In this document: one piece after another, positions 6,742 to 12,601 of the stretch
Numbering within the stretch: position 1 is the stretch's first letter
How the letters are laid out: every line of letters begins with the position of its first letter
Source: Acidobacteriota bacterium
GTDB lineage: Bacteria > Acidobacteriota > UBA6911 > RPQK01 > JADFOI01
Length of the DNA: 12,601 nt
NCBI GenBank assembly: GCA_022545645.1
Contig: JACZQQ010000059.1
Location: forward strand, 1 to 12,601
Direction of reading: 5' to 3'
Translations under genes and position numbers: made by a program
The notes under the pieces: model-generated
What the model saw: only the letters and a program-made list of their open reading frames with translations
The model's database searches: none
Told to the model about the DNA's origin: nothing

Positions 6742-6764
6742 AGGTCTGTGGTCTGTAATTCATC

Positions 6765-7673
6765 ATGCCCGAATTGCCCGAGGTTGAGACGGTCCGACGG
6801 GGACTGGAGCCCCATGTTGTTGGAGGCTTCATTGACGATATTGAAGTAGGTGATTCCAAGATTTTCCAGATTGAACCTCATCTCCTGCTGGAACAGATCC
6901 GGGGACAGCAGATCCTGGGGCTTACCCGGCGCGGGAAATACTTAATCTTCGAACTGGAACGCCACTACTTCATTTTTCATTTCGGCATGACCGGTCAGCT
7001 CACCTTTCGGGATCCGAATCGATCCGACTCCGAGGGGTTCAAGAGACATCCGGTAACGGGTCTCCAGCGCACTCGTCAGCATGCTCCCGATCGGCATACC
7101 CACCTGCAAATCCATCTCCGCCAGGGCGGCTCCATGCTTTTCCGCGATATCCGCAAGTTTGGCAAGGTCTTCCTCATTGAAAAGGGGGAAGTGTCGGTGT
7201 TCTTCGAGAGGCTGGGTTTGGAGCCCTGGACTCCCGACTACAACCTCAAGGCTTTTTTGCAGAAATTCGGCAATCGAAAGCTGGCCATCAAGTCGCTGTT
7301 GCTGGATCAGAGTTTTGTAGCGGGAGTTGGCAACATTTATGCCGATGAAGCTCTCTTTGCGGCCGGCATTCATCCCGCCCGTAAGGTTCGATCTTTACGC
7401 AAAACGGAAAAGGAAAGCCTGTTTGAAGCCATTCTCCAAGTCTTGAAAAGGGGGATTGAACACGGCGGTACCAGTTTTCGTGATTTTGTCAATAGCGATG
7501 GAGACAAGGGAAATAACCAGGAGGAGCTCCAGGTGTATGGGCGGAAGGGAGAATCCTGCCATCGATGCGGAACTCTGATTCAGAGAATAGTGATCAGCCA
7601 ACGCAGCAGCAGCTTTTGCCCCGCCTGCCAGCCGCGGGGCGGGAGATCACGAGCCGAACAGCTCGATCCCTAA
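6765..7673 (+). CDS. mutM: Formamidopyrimidine-DNA glycosylase (Fpg/MutM)
   Basis: It excises 8-oxoguanine and ring-opened purines and cleaves the resulting abasic site, starting base-excision repair. The N-terminus MPELPEVETVRRGL is diagnostic: Pro2 is the Schiff-base nucleophile and Glu3 and Glu6 are catalytic, which fixes the start at 6765. Further landmarks are Lys58 in RRGKYL, HFGMTG (72-77), DIRKFGK (128-134), the helix-two-turn-helix stretch with AGVGNIYADEALF (186-198), and the C-terminal zinc finger CHRC (265-268) with CPAC (285-288), preceded by Arg280. All catalytic residues are present. At 302 residues it is longer than the usual 270 or so. The excess is a polar insertion at about 84-112 and a basic tail after the zinc finger. 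It stands between two repeat-bearing spacers and is probably transcribed alone. Confidence 0.97.
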   Translation: MPELPEVETVRRGLEPHVVGGFIDDIEVGDSKIFQIEPHLLLEQIRGQQILGLTRRGKYLIFELERHYFIFHFGMTGQLTFRDPNRSDSEGFKRHPVTGLQRTRQHAPDRHTHLQIHLRQGGSMLFRDIRKFGKVFLIEKGEVSVFFERLGLEPWTPDYNLKAFLQKFGNRKLAIKSLLLDQSFVAGVGNIYADEALFAAGIHPARKVRSLRKTEKESLFEAILQVLKRGIEHGGTSFRDFVNSDGDKGNNQEELQVYGRKGESCHRCGTLIQRIVISQRSSSFCPACQPRGGRSRAEQLDP

Positions 7674-7893
7674 GATAGCTCCTACCGTGAAACACAAGAT
7701 AACTCTCGCCTATTTTTCCCCATTCTTTTCGGATTCGGCACCTGAGGTGCCTCCCACATTCCGGAGTCTTTGCAATCCTGACGGTCCCGGCGAGAATTCG
7801 GGGCCTGTCCCCTAATTTTGTCCGAAAATCCAGTCGGGGATGGTAAGAAAGAATCCAGCCCAGTGGAACTTAAATGGGCCCGGCACTAAAATC
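7674..7893. other. Spacer between mutM and sppA
   Basis: It holds hairpin repeat copy 2 (7730-7760) and a short GGGG/CCCC inverted pair (7800-7803 and 7809-7812, five-base loop) followed by TAATTTTG, which is too weak to call a terminator. No small gene or clear promoter is supported. Confidence 0.4.
7730..7760 (+). repeat. Dispersed hairpin repeat, copy 2
   Basis: CGGATTCGGCACC TGA GGTGCC followed by CTCCCACATT. The stem GGCACC (7737-7742) and GGTGCC (7746-7751) matches copy 1 at 1933-1965 exactly, while the loop is three bases instead of five. The orientation relative to the window is the same. Confidence 0.75.
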
Positions 7894-8856
7894 ATGGACA
7901 TGAGTGGAAAGAAAATCTTCTTCCTGGTTCTCTTCATTGTCGGAATTCTTTTCCTGAGCATCATTTTAGGAACCGGTTACCTTTTGATGCGGGGTCAGGA
8001 TGTCACCATCCAGGAAAACACCATCCTGGAAGTGGCTCTCTCGGGATCCGTTTTTGAACTGCCCCCGGAGAATCCTTTGACCCAGATATTTGGACCCGGC
8101 ACACTGAGTTTGTGGGAGCTGGGGAAGGTCCTCCGTTATGCGGCTCAGGACGATCGTGTTTCGGGCCTGTACCTGGAAATTCATCCTCTGCTTTTGAGTT
8201 GGGCACAAATCGAGGAATTGCGAGACTCCCTGCACAGCTTCCGCACTTCGGGCAAACCGATTCATGCCTTTTTGGCCCTGGACATGGTCAGGGATCCTGA
8301 ATTGTATCTGGCTTGCGCCGCTGACTCCATCACTTTGAACCCGGGCGCGACGCTGCTCGTCAATGGCCTGCTGGCGGAGATCACTTTTTATAAGGGAACC
8401 ATGGAAAAGCTCGGGATCAAGCCAGAGTTCATACAATTCAAGGAATACAAGAGCGCCGAGACCTTCACCCGGGAAACCATGACGCCGGAGATTCGAGAGA
8501 TGTACGAGTCGATTCTCGGCGATATCGAGGAGCGTTTCATTTCCGTGGTGGCTCAAGAGAGAAACCTGGATGAAGAGAGGATGCGAGGCATCCTGGAGGC
8601 CGGGCTCACCTCGGCCGATCAGGCGCTCGAAGAGAATCTGGTGGATGTGCTCGGTTACAAAAGTCAGGTCCAGCAACAGCTGGCCAACAGCGGCGACGAT
8701 TCACAGGAGTATGAAGGTCTGGCGGCCCGCTACTATCTCGATGCGGTAGAGGACGATTTCGAACCCGATCGGAGCACAAGGTGGCGCTGGTGGGAGGACT
8801 GGGAACCATCACTGCGGGAAACAGTGATCCCTTCTCTCAAATTATGGGAGGCCTGA
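7894..8856 (+). CDS. sppA: Signal peptide peptidase SppA, N-terminal half (frameshifted)
   Basis: SppA is a membrane-bound S49 serine protease that clears cleaved signal peptides. This frame holds the membrane anchor (KKIFFLVLFIVGILFLSIIL) and the first S49 domain, including KEYKSAETFT, whose KSA lysine corresponds to the catalytic general base (Lys209 in Escherichia coli SppA). I start at the ATG at 7894. An ATG at 7840 adds 18 residues that do not look like SppA, one at 7900 is equally possible, and none has a good ribosome binding site. SppA-like sequence ends near 8766. The residues after it (Arg/Trp-rich, to 8856) are out of frame. Adding one C to the CCC at 8764-8766 joins this half to the next frame. 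Intact, the protein would be about 570 residues, the size of the long, tandem-domain SppA type. Confidence 0.85.
   Translation: MDMSGKKIFFLVLFIVGILFLSIILGTGYLLMRGQDVTIQENTILEVALSGSVFELPPENPLTQIFGPGTLSLWELGKVLRYAAQDDRVSGLYLEIHPLLLSWAQIEELRDSLHSFRTSGKPIHAFLALDMVRDPELYLACAADSITLNPGATLLVNGLLAEITFYKGTMEKLGIKPEFIQFKEYKSAETFTRETMTPEIREMYESILGDIEERFISVVAQERNLDEERMRGILEAGLTSADQALEENLVDVLGYKSQVQQQLANSGDDSQEYEGLAARYYLDAVEDDFEPDRSTRWRWWEDWEPSLRETVIPSLKLWEA
8771..8783 (+). promoter_or_regulatory. Possible internal ribosome binding site and GTG start in sppA
   Basis: GGAG (8771-8774) lies six bases before GTG (8781-8783), the first start codon in the frame of the catalytic-Ser half. It would permit separate translation of that half, overlapping the first by 76 bases. 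It may also be coincidence within a frameshifted gene. Confidence 0.25.
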
Positions 8857-9620
8857 CCATGTCCGCTCGCCTGCGCAGAATCCGTGAGGATGACGACATC
8901 AAAGGAATCATCCTGCGGGTCAATAGTCCCGGGGGTTCGGTGGTGGGTTCGGACATGGTTTGGAAGGAGGTCAAGCTCCTGGAGGAAGCGGGTAAGCCCG
9001 TGGTGGTGACCATGTCGGGGGTTGCCGGCTCGGGAGGCTATTACATCTCCATGGCAGCACGCCACATCATCAGCCAGCCTTCGACCATTACCGGCTCCAT
9101 TGGCGTGATCTTTGGAAAATTCGACCTGGAAGGTCTTTACGAATGGCTGGGAATCACCATCGACCAGGTGAAAACCTCACCGAACGCCGACATCTTCTCG
9201 TCCTCGACCTCATTGACCGACGATCAAAGGGAGAGGGTGGAATCTTGGATGGCAACCATCTATGAGACCTTTGTTCAAAAAGCGGCCGACGGCCGCAGCC
9301 AAACCTACCAGGAACTGGAACCGAGGGCACGAGGTCGAATCTACACGGGTGTTCAGGCACGGGAGATCGGGCTGGTCGACGAACTGGGAGGGCTTCCGGA
9401 GGCAAGGGATCAAATGAAGCAGGCCCTTGGGCTCGAAGAGGACGAGGACATTGAACTGGTGCTTTACCCTCGACCCAAGAGCCTGTGGGAAGCGCTGGCC
9501 GGCGGAGATTTCTTTGGGATCCGGCAGCGTGATTCCTTGAGCCAGTGGCTTCAGGAGCAGGTTCCTTTTCTATCCGAACCGGCTCCCTGGTTGCTGATGC
9601 CAGAGGTGAGGATTTACTGA
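8781..9620 (+). CDS. sppA: Signal peptide peptidase SppA, C-terminal catalytic-Ser half
   Basis: The second S49 domain is complete. LVGGLGTITAGNS opens it, LRVNSPGGSVVGSD (45-58) forms the oxyanion region, PVVVTMSGVAGSGGYYIS (73-90) carries the nucleophile Ser84 in GSGGYY, and TITGSIGVIFGKFD follows. The later YTGVQAREIGLVDELGG is the usual helix leading to the domain end. Residue numbers count from the GTG at 8781. In frame, SppA sequence begins a few codons earlier (SEHK, from 8769), so most likely this is the second half of one protein broken by a one-base loss. A genuinely split two-subunit SppA is an alternative. The stop is five bases before the next gene's ATG, so the DUF2520-panB-panC genes may be co-transcribed. 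Confidence 0.9.
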   Translation: MALVGGLGTITAGNSDPFSQIMGGLTMSARLRRIREDDDIKGIILRVNSPGGSVVGSDMVWKEVKLLEEAGKPVVVTMSGVAGSGGYYISMAARHIISQPSTITGSIGVIFGKFDLEGLYEWLGITIDQVKTSPNADIFSSSTSLTDDQRERVESWMATIYETFVQKAADGRSQTYQELEPRARGRIYTGVQAREIGLVDELGGLPEARDQMKQALGLEEDEDIELVLYPRPKSLWEALAGGDFFGIRQRDSLSQWLQEQVPFLSEPAPWLLMPEVRIY

Positions 9621-9625
9621 GCGTC

Positions 9626-10519
9626 ATGACAAGGAGACAAACAGCACCAGGAGGTGCCATTGGAATCGCCGGGGCCGGACGTATGGCCCAGGCGCTCGGT
9701 CGACTCCTGTTCCAACACGGCCAGCCGATCGTGGTCATGGCCAGCCGGTCGCGATCCAAGGCCCGGCGGGCTGCCCGTTTCGTAGGTCCTTCGGTTCGAG
9801 CGGTAGATTTGTCGCAGCTGCCCGCACAAGCCGATCGTTTGATCGTGGCGGTCGCGGACGATGCGTTGTTCGAGGTAGCAGGTACTCTGGCGGAGGCGGG
9901 AATGGATGCGGGAATGATCATCCACACCAGCGGAGTCTGGGGCCCGGAGGTTTTCTCCCGCCTGATGGAGCAGGGAGTCTCTTGTGCGTCGATGCATCCC
10001 CTTCAGACCGTCGCCAATCCGAAGCAGGGGGTTGAAAAGCTGCCGGGCTCGACTTTCGCTGTTGCGGGCAAGGGAAAAGCAGCGCTCTGGGCCAAAGAAT
10101 TGGTAAAACTGCTCGACGGCCAGGTTCTGACCATCAAACCCCTGGCTAAACCCCTTTACCATGCGGCGGCCGTCGTTGCCAGCAACTATATCGTCACTTT
10201 GATCGACGCAGCTTTGCTGATGATGGCCAAGGCGGGCGTATCGGAAGGCCAGGGACGAAAGGCTCTTGAGCCGCTTGTGCTTTCCTCCGTTCAAAACGCC
10301 CTGAAGCGGGGCACGGTTGAGGCCCTTACGGGACCGATCGAACGGGGTGATGGACAAACCGTAGCTGCCCATCTGACCGCCTTAAAGGCTCTCCCGAAAT
10401 CCGTGCAGGGCCTCTATCGGGCGCTGGGTCAGCACACCGTCCAGTTGTCTCGCAAAAGGGGCCTGTCGAAAGCCCAGGCCACCCAACTGGAAGAGCTCTT
10501 GGAGGGGAAAGCGGGCTAA
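9626..10519 (+). CDS. Rossmann-like/DUF2520 dehydrogenase-like protein (candidate PanG)
   Basis: The 297-residue protein has an N-terminal NAD(P)-binding fold with AIGIAGAGRMAQALG (11-25; glycine motif GIAGAGR), strand ends LIVAVADDAL and MIIHTSG (97-103), and MHPLQTV (123-129). A C-terminal helical DUF2520 domain follows, with PLYHAAAVVASNYIV (176-190) and LTGPIERGD (234-242). I choose the ATG at 9626, five bases after the sppA stop. The frame opens earlier, inside sppA, but that extension is unlike the family. It ends one base before panB. Family knowledge: such proteins resemble 6-phosphogluconate/pyrroline-5-carboxylate reductase-type enzymes, and PanG, an alternative ketopantoate reductase reported from Francisella, is as I recall of this type. 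Adjacency to panB and panC makes reduction of ketopantoate to pantoate the leading hypothesis. The reaction itself is inferred, not shown. Confidence 0.88.
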   Translation: MTRRQTAPGGAIGIAGAGRMAQALGRLLFQHGQPIVVMASRSRSKARRAARFVGPSVRAVDLSQLPAQADRLIVAVADDALFEVAGTLAEAGMDAGMIIHTSGVWGPEVFSRLMEQGVSCASMHPLQTVANPKQGVEKLPGSTFAVAGKGKAALWAKELVKLLDGQVLTIKPLAKPLYHAAAVVASNYIVTLIDAALLMMAKAGVSEGQGRKALEPLVLSSVQNALKRGTVEALTGPIERGDGQTVAAHLTALKALPKSVQGLYRALGQHTVQLSRKRGLSKAQATQLEELLEGKAG

Positions 10520-10520
10520 T

Positions 10521-11351
10521 ATGGACGAGCCAAAAACGCGGGTTCGTGTCCCCGCCCTCAAGGAGAAAAAGCTGCGCGGTGAGAAAATCACGGTGCTGAC
10601 CGCCTATGATTGCACCATGGCGGGTCTGATGGACCGCGCAGGCATCGATGTGCTGCTGGTGGGCGACTCCCTGGGCATGGTGGTGCTGGGGCATGAAGAT
10701 ACGCTTTCCGTGACCCTGGACACGATGGTCGAGCACACCAGTGCCGTGGCACGGGGTGCCAGGCATGCCCTGGTGGTTAGCGACATGCCTTTTCTCAGTT
10801 ACCAGGTGGACGTGGGCGAAGCCGTTCGCAACGCCGGTCGACTCATTCAGGGCGGGGCAGCAGCGGTCAAGATTGAAGGGGGAAGCAGCGTCATCGATGT
10901 GGCCCGCAGGCTCGTTGCCATCGGCATTCCCGTGATGGGCCATTTGGGTCTTACCCCTCAGTCCGTTCATCAGTTGGGGGGCTTCCGTCCCCAGGCCCAG
11001 ACCTCGGAGAGTGCCGATCAGTTGCTCAGGGAGGCCAAGTCGCTGGAGGAAGCCGGAGTTTTCTCGATCGTCCTGGAATCCATTCCCTCTGAACTGGCCA
11101 AACGGGTGACCGCAGAACTGGCTGTTCCCACCATTGGCATTGGAGCCGGACCCCACTGCGACGGTCAGGTCCTGGTGAGTTATGACACCTTCGGCCTGTT
11201 CCAGGGGAGCGTTCCGCCCTTCGTCAAACAGTATGCACAACTGGGAGATCAAATCCTGGAAGCCACCCGGGCCTACATCGAAGATGTAAGAACCGGCCGT
11301 TTCCCAACGGTGGAGGAAGATCAGGAATCGGACAGAAAGAAATCCCGGTGA
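10521..11351 (+). CDS. panB: Ketopantoate hydroxymethyltransferase (PanB)
   Basis: PanB adds a hydroxymethyl group from 5,10-methylenetetrahydrofolate to 2-ketoisovalerate, giving ketopantoate, the first committed step to pantothenate and CoA. The 276-residue length is typical. Visible signatures are TAYD (27-30), LLVGDSLGMV with metal ligand Asp49, Asp88 in VVSDMPF, AAVKIEGG with Lys117 and Glu119, GHLGLTPQSVHQLGGF (140-155), catalytic Glu186 in IVLESIP, and PTIGIGAGPHCDGQVLV. Nothing is missing. The ATG at 10521 follows the upstream stop by one base, with GGAGGGG 13 bases ahead, and the stop overlaps the panC start by four bases (GTGA), so translational coupling is likely. The last 15 or so residues are charged and variable. 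Confidence 0.97.
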   Translation: MDEPKTRVRVPALKEKKLRGEKITVLTAYDCTMAGLMDRAGIDVLLVGDSLGMVVLGHEDTLSVTLDTMVEHTSAVARGARHALVVSDMPFLSYQVDVGEAVRNAGRLIQGGAAAVKIEGGSSVIDVARRLVAIGIPVMGHLGLTPQSVHQLGGFRPQAQTSESADQLLREAKSLEEAGVFSIVLESIPSELAKRVTAELAVPTIGIGAGPHCDGQVLVSYDTFGLFQGSVPPFVKQYAQLGDQILEATRAYIEDVRTGRFPTVEEDQESDRKKSR

Positions 11352-12199
11352 GCACCGAGCTGGTTCAGACCATCGCAGAAGTTCGACACCGATTGGAACC
11401 CTTTCGCAGTTCCCACCAGGTCATCGGTCTGGTCCCCACCATGGGGGCTCTCCACGCCGGTCACGAGAGCCTCATCCAACAGGCTCGTAAGGAGACGGAC
11501 TGCCTGGTTGTGAGCATCTTCGTCAACCCCCTGCAGTTCGGACCCAAGGAAGACTACACCCGCTATCCCCGCACGCCGGAAGCCGATCTCGATTTCTGCC
11601 GCATATTGGACGTGGATTTCATCTTTGCGCCCGAGGTTAAGGAAATGTACCCCACTCCTTCCCTGACCTCGGTGGATGTCGCTCGAATTACCGACCCTCT
11701 CTGTGGCCCTTTTCGGCCCGGACACTTTAGTGGAGTGGCCACGGTGGTCGCCAAGCTGTTCCATATTATTCAACCCCAGCGAGCCTACTTTGGTGAAAAG
11801 GATGCCCAGCAATTGAGCGTCATTAAACGGATGGTGTCTGACCTCAATCTGGCCGTGACCGTGGTGGCGGTGCCTACCGTCCGTGAGTCGGACGGCCTGG
11901 CGGTCAGCTCCCGAAATCAGTACCTCAGCCCCGAAGAGCGTCGTTCCGCTCCTATTTTGTACCGAGCGCTGCAGGCGGCCCAACAGGCGATCGCAGAAGG
12001 GGTCCTGGATTGCGGGGAGGCTCGAAAGCGTGGGTTAGCCGTGTTGGAGCAAGATCAAAGCGTCAAAGTCGAGTATCTGGAGATCGTAGATCCTGAAGAA
12101 ATGCAGCCCCTGGAGCGAATCACCGGTCCGGTTAGGGTGGCAGGTGCCATCCGTATCGGTACCATTCGCCTCATCGACAATCTGCTCACTGCCCCATGA
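11348..12199 (+). CDS. panC: Pantothenate synthetase (PanC)
   Basis: PanC joins pantoate and beta-alanine using ATP, through a pantoyl-adenylate, to make pantothenate in the cytoplasm. The GTG start at 11348 overlaps the panB TGA (GTGA). No ATG start fits, and the N-terminus aligns with the family. The 283-residue product shows the full signature set: VPTMGALHAGHESLI (29-43; the two-His HxGH-like ATP site), FVNPLQFGPKEDYTRYPR (58-75), GPFRPGHFSGVATVVAKL (120-137), YFGEKDAQQL (147-156), VRESDGLAVSSRNQYLS (178-194; the KMSKS-like loop) and RIGTIRLIDN near the C-terminus. No panD (aspartate decarboxylase, the beta-alanine source) is in the window. Its 3' end overlaps the convergent YjbQ gene by 14 bases. 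Confidence 0.97.
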   Translation: MSTELVQTIAEVRHRLEPFRSSHQVIGLVPTMGALHAGHESLIQQARKETDCLVVSIFVNPLQFGPKEDYTRYPRTPEADLDFCRILDVDFIFAPEVKEMYPTPSLTSVDVARITDPLCGPFRPGHFSGVATVVAKLFHIIQPQRAYFGEKDAQQLSVIKRMVSDLNLAVTVVAVPTVRESDGLAVSSRNQYLSPEERRSAPILYRALQAAQQAIAEGVLDCGEARKRGLAVLEQDQSVKVEYLEIVDPEEMQPLERITGPVRVAGAIRIGTIRLIDNLLTAP

Positions 12200-12601
12200 C
12201 CTGCACCGCTACCTCACGGGTGCGCGGGCCATTATCAAAGTCGAGCACGACGATCTGTTGCCAGGTGCCCAAACGCATCTTGCCGCTGACCACCGGAACC
12301 ACCAGAGAAGGCTTTAAGAGTGAAGCGCGAACGTGTGAGAAGCCGTTTCCATCATGCCAGGTCTGTTCATGGTGGTAGTCGCGGGTGGGGGGAGCAAGTT
12401 TGTTGAAAAGGTCCTCCAGGTCCTTGACCAGGCCGGGCTCGTACTCCACCACGGTGATTCCCGCGGTAGAACCGACCACGAATACCGTCACATTCCCACT
12501 TTCAATCTCACTTTCGTTCACTTGGCTCTGCACCTCATCGGTGATGTTCACCACATGGCAGAATCCCTCTGTATTGAGGCGTAAGGTCGAATTCTTAATA
12601 A
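12186..12601 (-). CDS. yjbQ: YjbQ/UPF0047 family protein, 5' end cut by the window
   Basis: A compact family of about 135-140 residues. Some members have been linked to thiamine-phosphate synthase activity, but the physiological role is unsettled. Family landmarks visible are VVNITDEVQ, VFVVGSTAGITVVEYEP, a His-rich stretch DYHHEQTWHDGNGFSHVRAS, VPVVSGKMRLGTWQQIVVLD and the ending DFDNGPRTREVAVQVMG. A GTG at 12554 could start a 122-residue form, but the frame stays open to the right edge, and those codons read STLRLNTEGFCH, which matches the family's usual N-terminus. The real start therefore lies beyond 12601 and the gene is partial. It runs convergent to panC with a 14-base overlap of coding ends and no terminator between. 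Confidence 0.92.
   Translation of the reverse strand, partial: IKNSTLRLNTEGFCHVVNITDEVQSQVNESEIESGNVTVFVVGSTAGITVVEYEPGLVKDLEDLFNKLAPPTRDYHHEQTWHDGNGFSHVRASLLKPSLVVPVVSGKMRLGTWQQIVVLDFDNGPRTREVAVQVMGQ

Noticed and set aside
7800..7820. Rho-independent terminator before sppA
   Set aside because: Stem of only four G-C pairs and a T tract interrupted after TAA; too weak.
7966..8676. 236-residue minus-strand frame
   Set aside because: Antisense shadow of the sppA N-terminal half.
8764..8783. Programmed ribosomal frameshift in sppA
   Set aside because: No slippery heptamer and no obvious downstream stem; programmed shifting is not known for SppA.
9154..9927. 257-residue minus-strand frame across the sppA/DUF2520 junction
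   Set aside because: Composition typical of antisense GC-rich reading; no recognisable domain.
10326..11252. 308-residue minus-strand frame, longer than panB itself
   Set aside because: Antisense to panB, which carries all catalytic residues; length alone is not evidence.

Overview
The window reads as bacterial chromosome with dense, mostly plus-strand housekeeping and signalling genes and a moderately high GC content. A Tat-exported protein, a tandem-domain SppA, a membrane-anchored Hanks-type Ser/Thr kinase and spacers full of short degenerate repeats suggest a diderm environmental lineage. Acidobacteriota or a relative would fit, but no rRNA or other phylogenetic marker is present, so this is a low-confidence inference. 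There are no tRNA or rRNA genes, no CRISPR array, no insertion sequence and no phage genes.

Left part (1-2640): a Tat-signal protein of unknown function begins at 269. It is broken by a net one-base loss near 1384-1390, so its C-terminal part lies in another frame (to 1848). Two further compensating indels are likely at 764 and 795-798. A repeat-rich spacer (1849-2005) follows, then a minus-strand class I SAM methyltransferase (2006-2638).

Middle (2639-6764): a 392-base gene-free spacer carries a tandem/inverted repeat. It precedes a zinc-ribbon, four-helix membrane protein (3031-4359). This gene converges on a second small SAM methyltransferase (4367-4918, minus). Divergent from that is a membrane-anchored Ser/Thr protein kinase (5022-6653) with all catalytic motifs present.

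Right part (6765-12601): mutM (DNA repair glycosylase) is followed by a repeat-bearing spacer. Then comes a tight plus-strand cluster: sppA, a Rossmann/DUF2520 dehydrogenase-like gene, panB and panC, with junctions of +5, +1 and -4 bases. sppA is split by a one-base frameshift that separates its catalytic Lys half from its catalytic Ser half. The DUF2520 gene sits directly before panB-panC and is a candidate for the ketopantoate reductase step (PanG-like), which would make the cluster a nearly complete route from ketoisovalerate to pantothenate, with beta-alanine supplied separately. A YjbQ-family gene converges on panC and runs off the right edge.

I see no obviously new defence or mobile system. 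The best leads are the DUF2520-panBC context, the two single-base frameshifts (error, decay, or a genuinely split SppA), and a family of short hairpin and microsatellite-like repeats that populate nearly every intergenic spacer.
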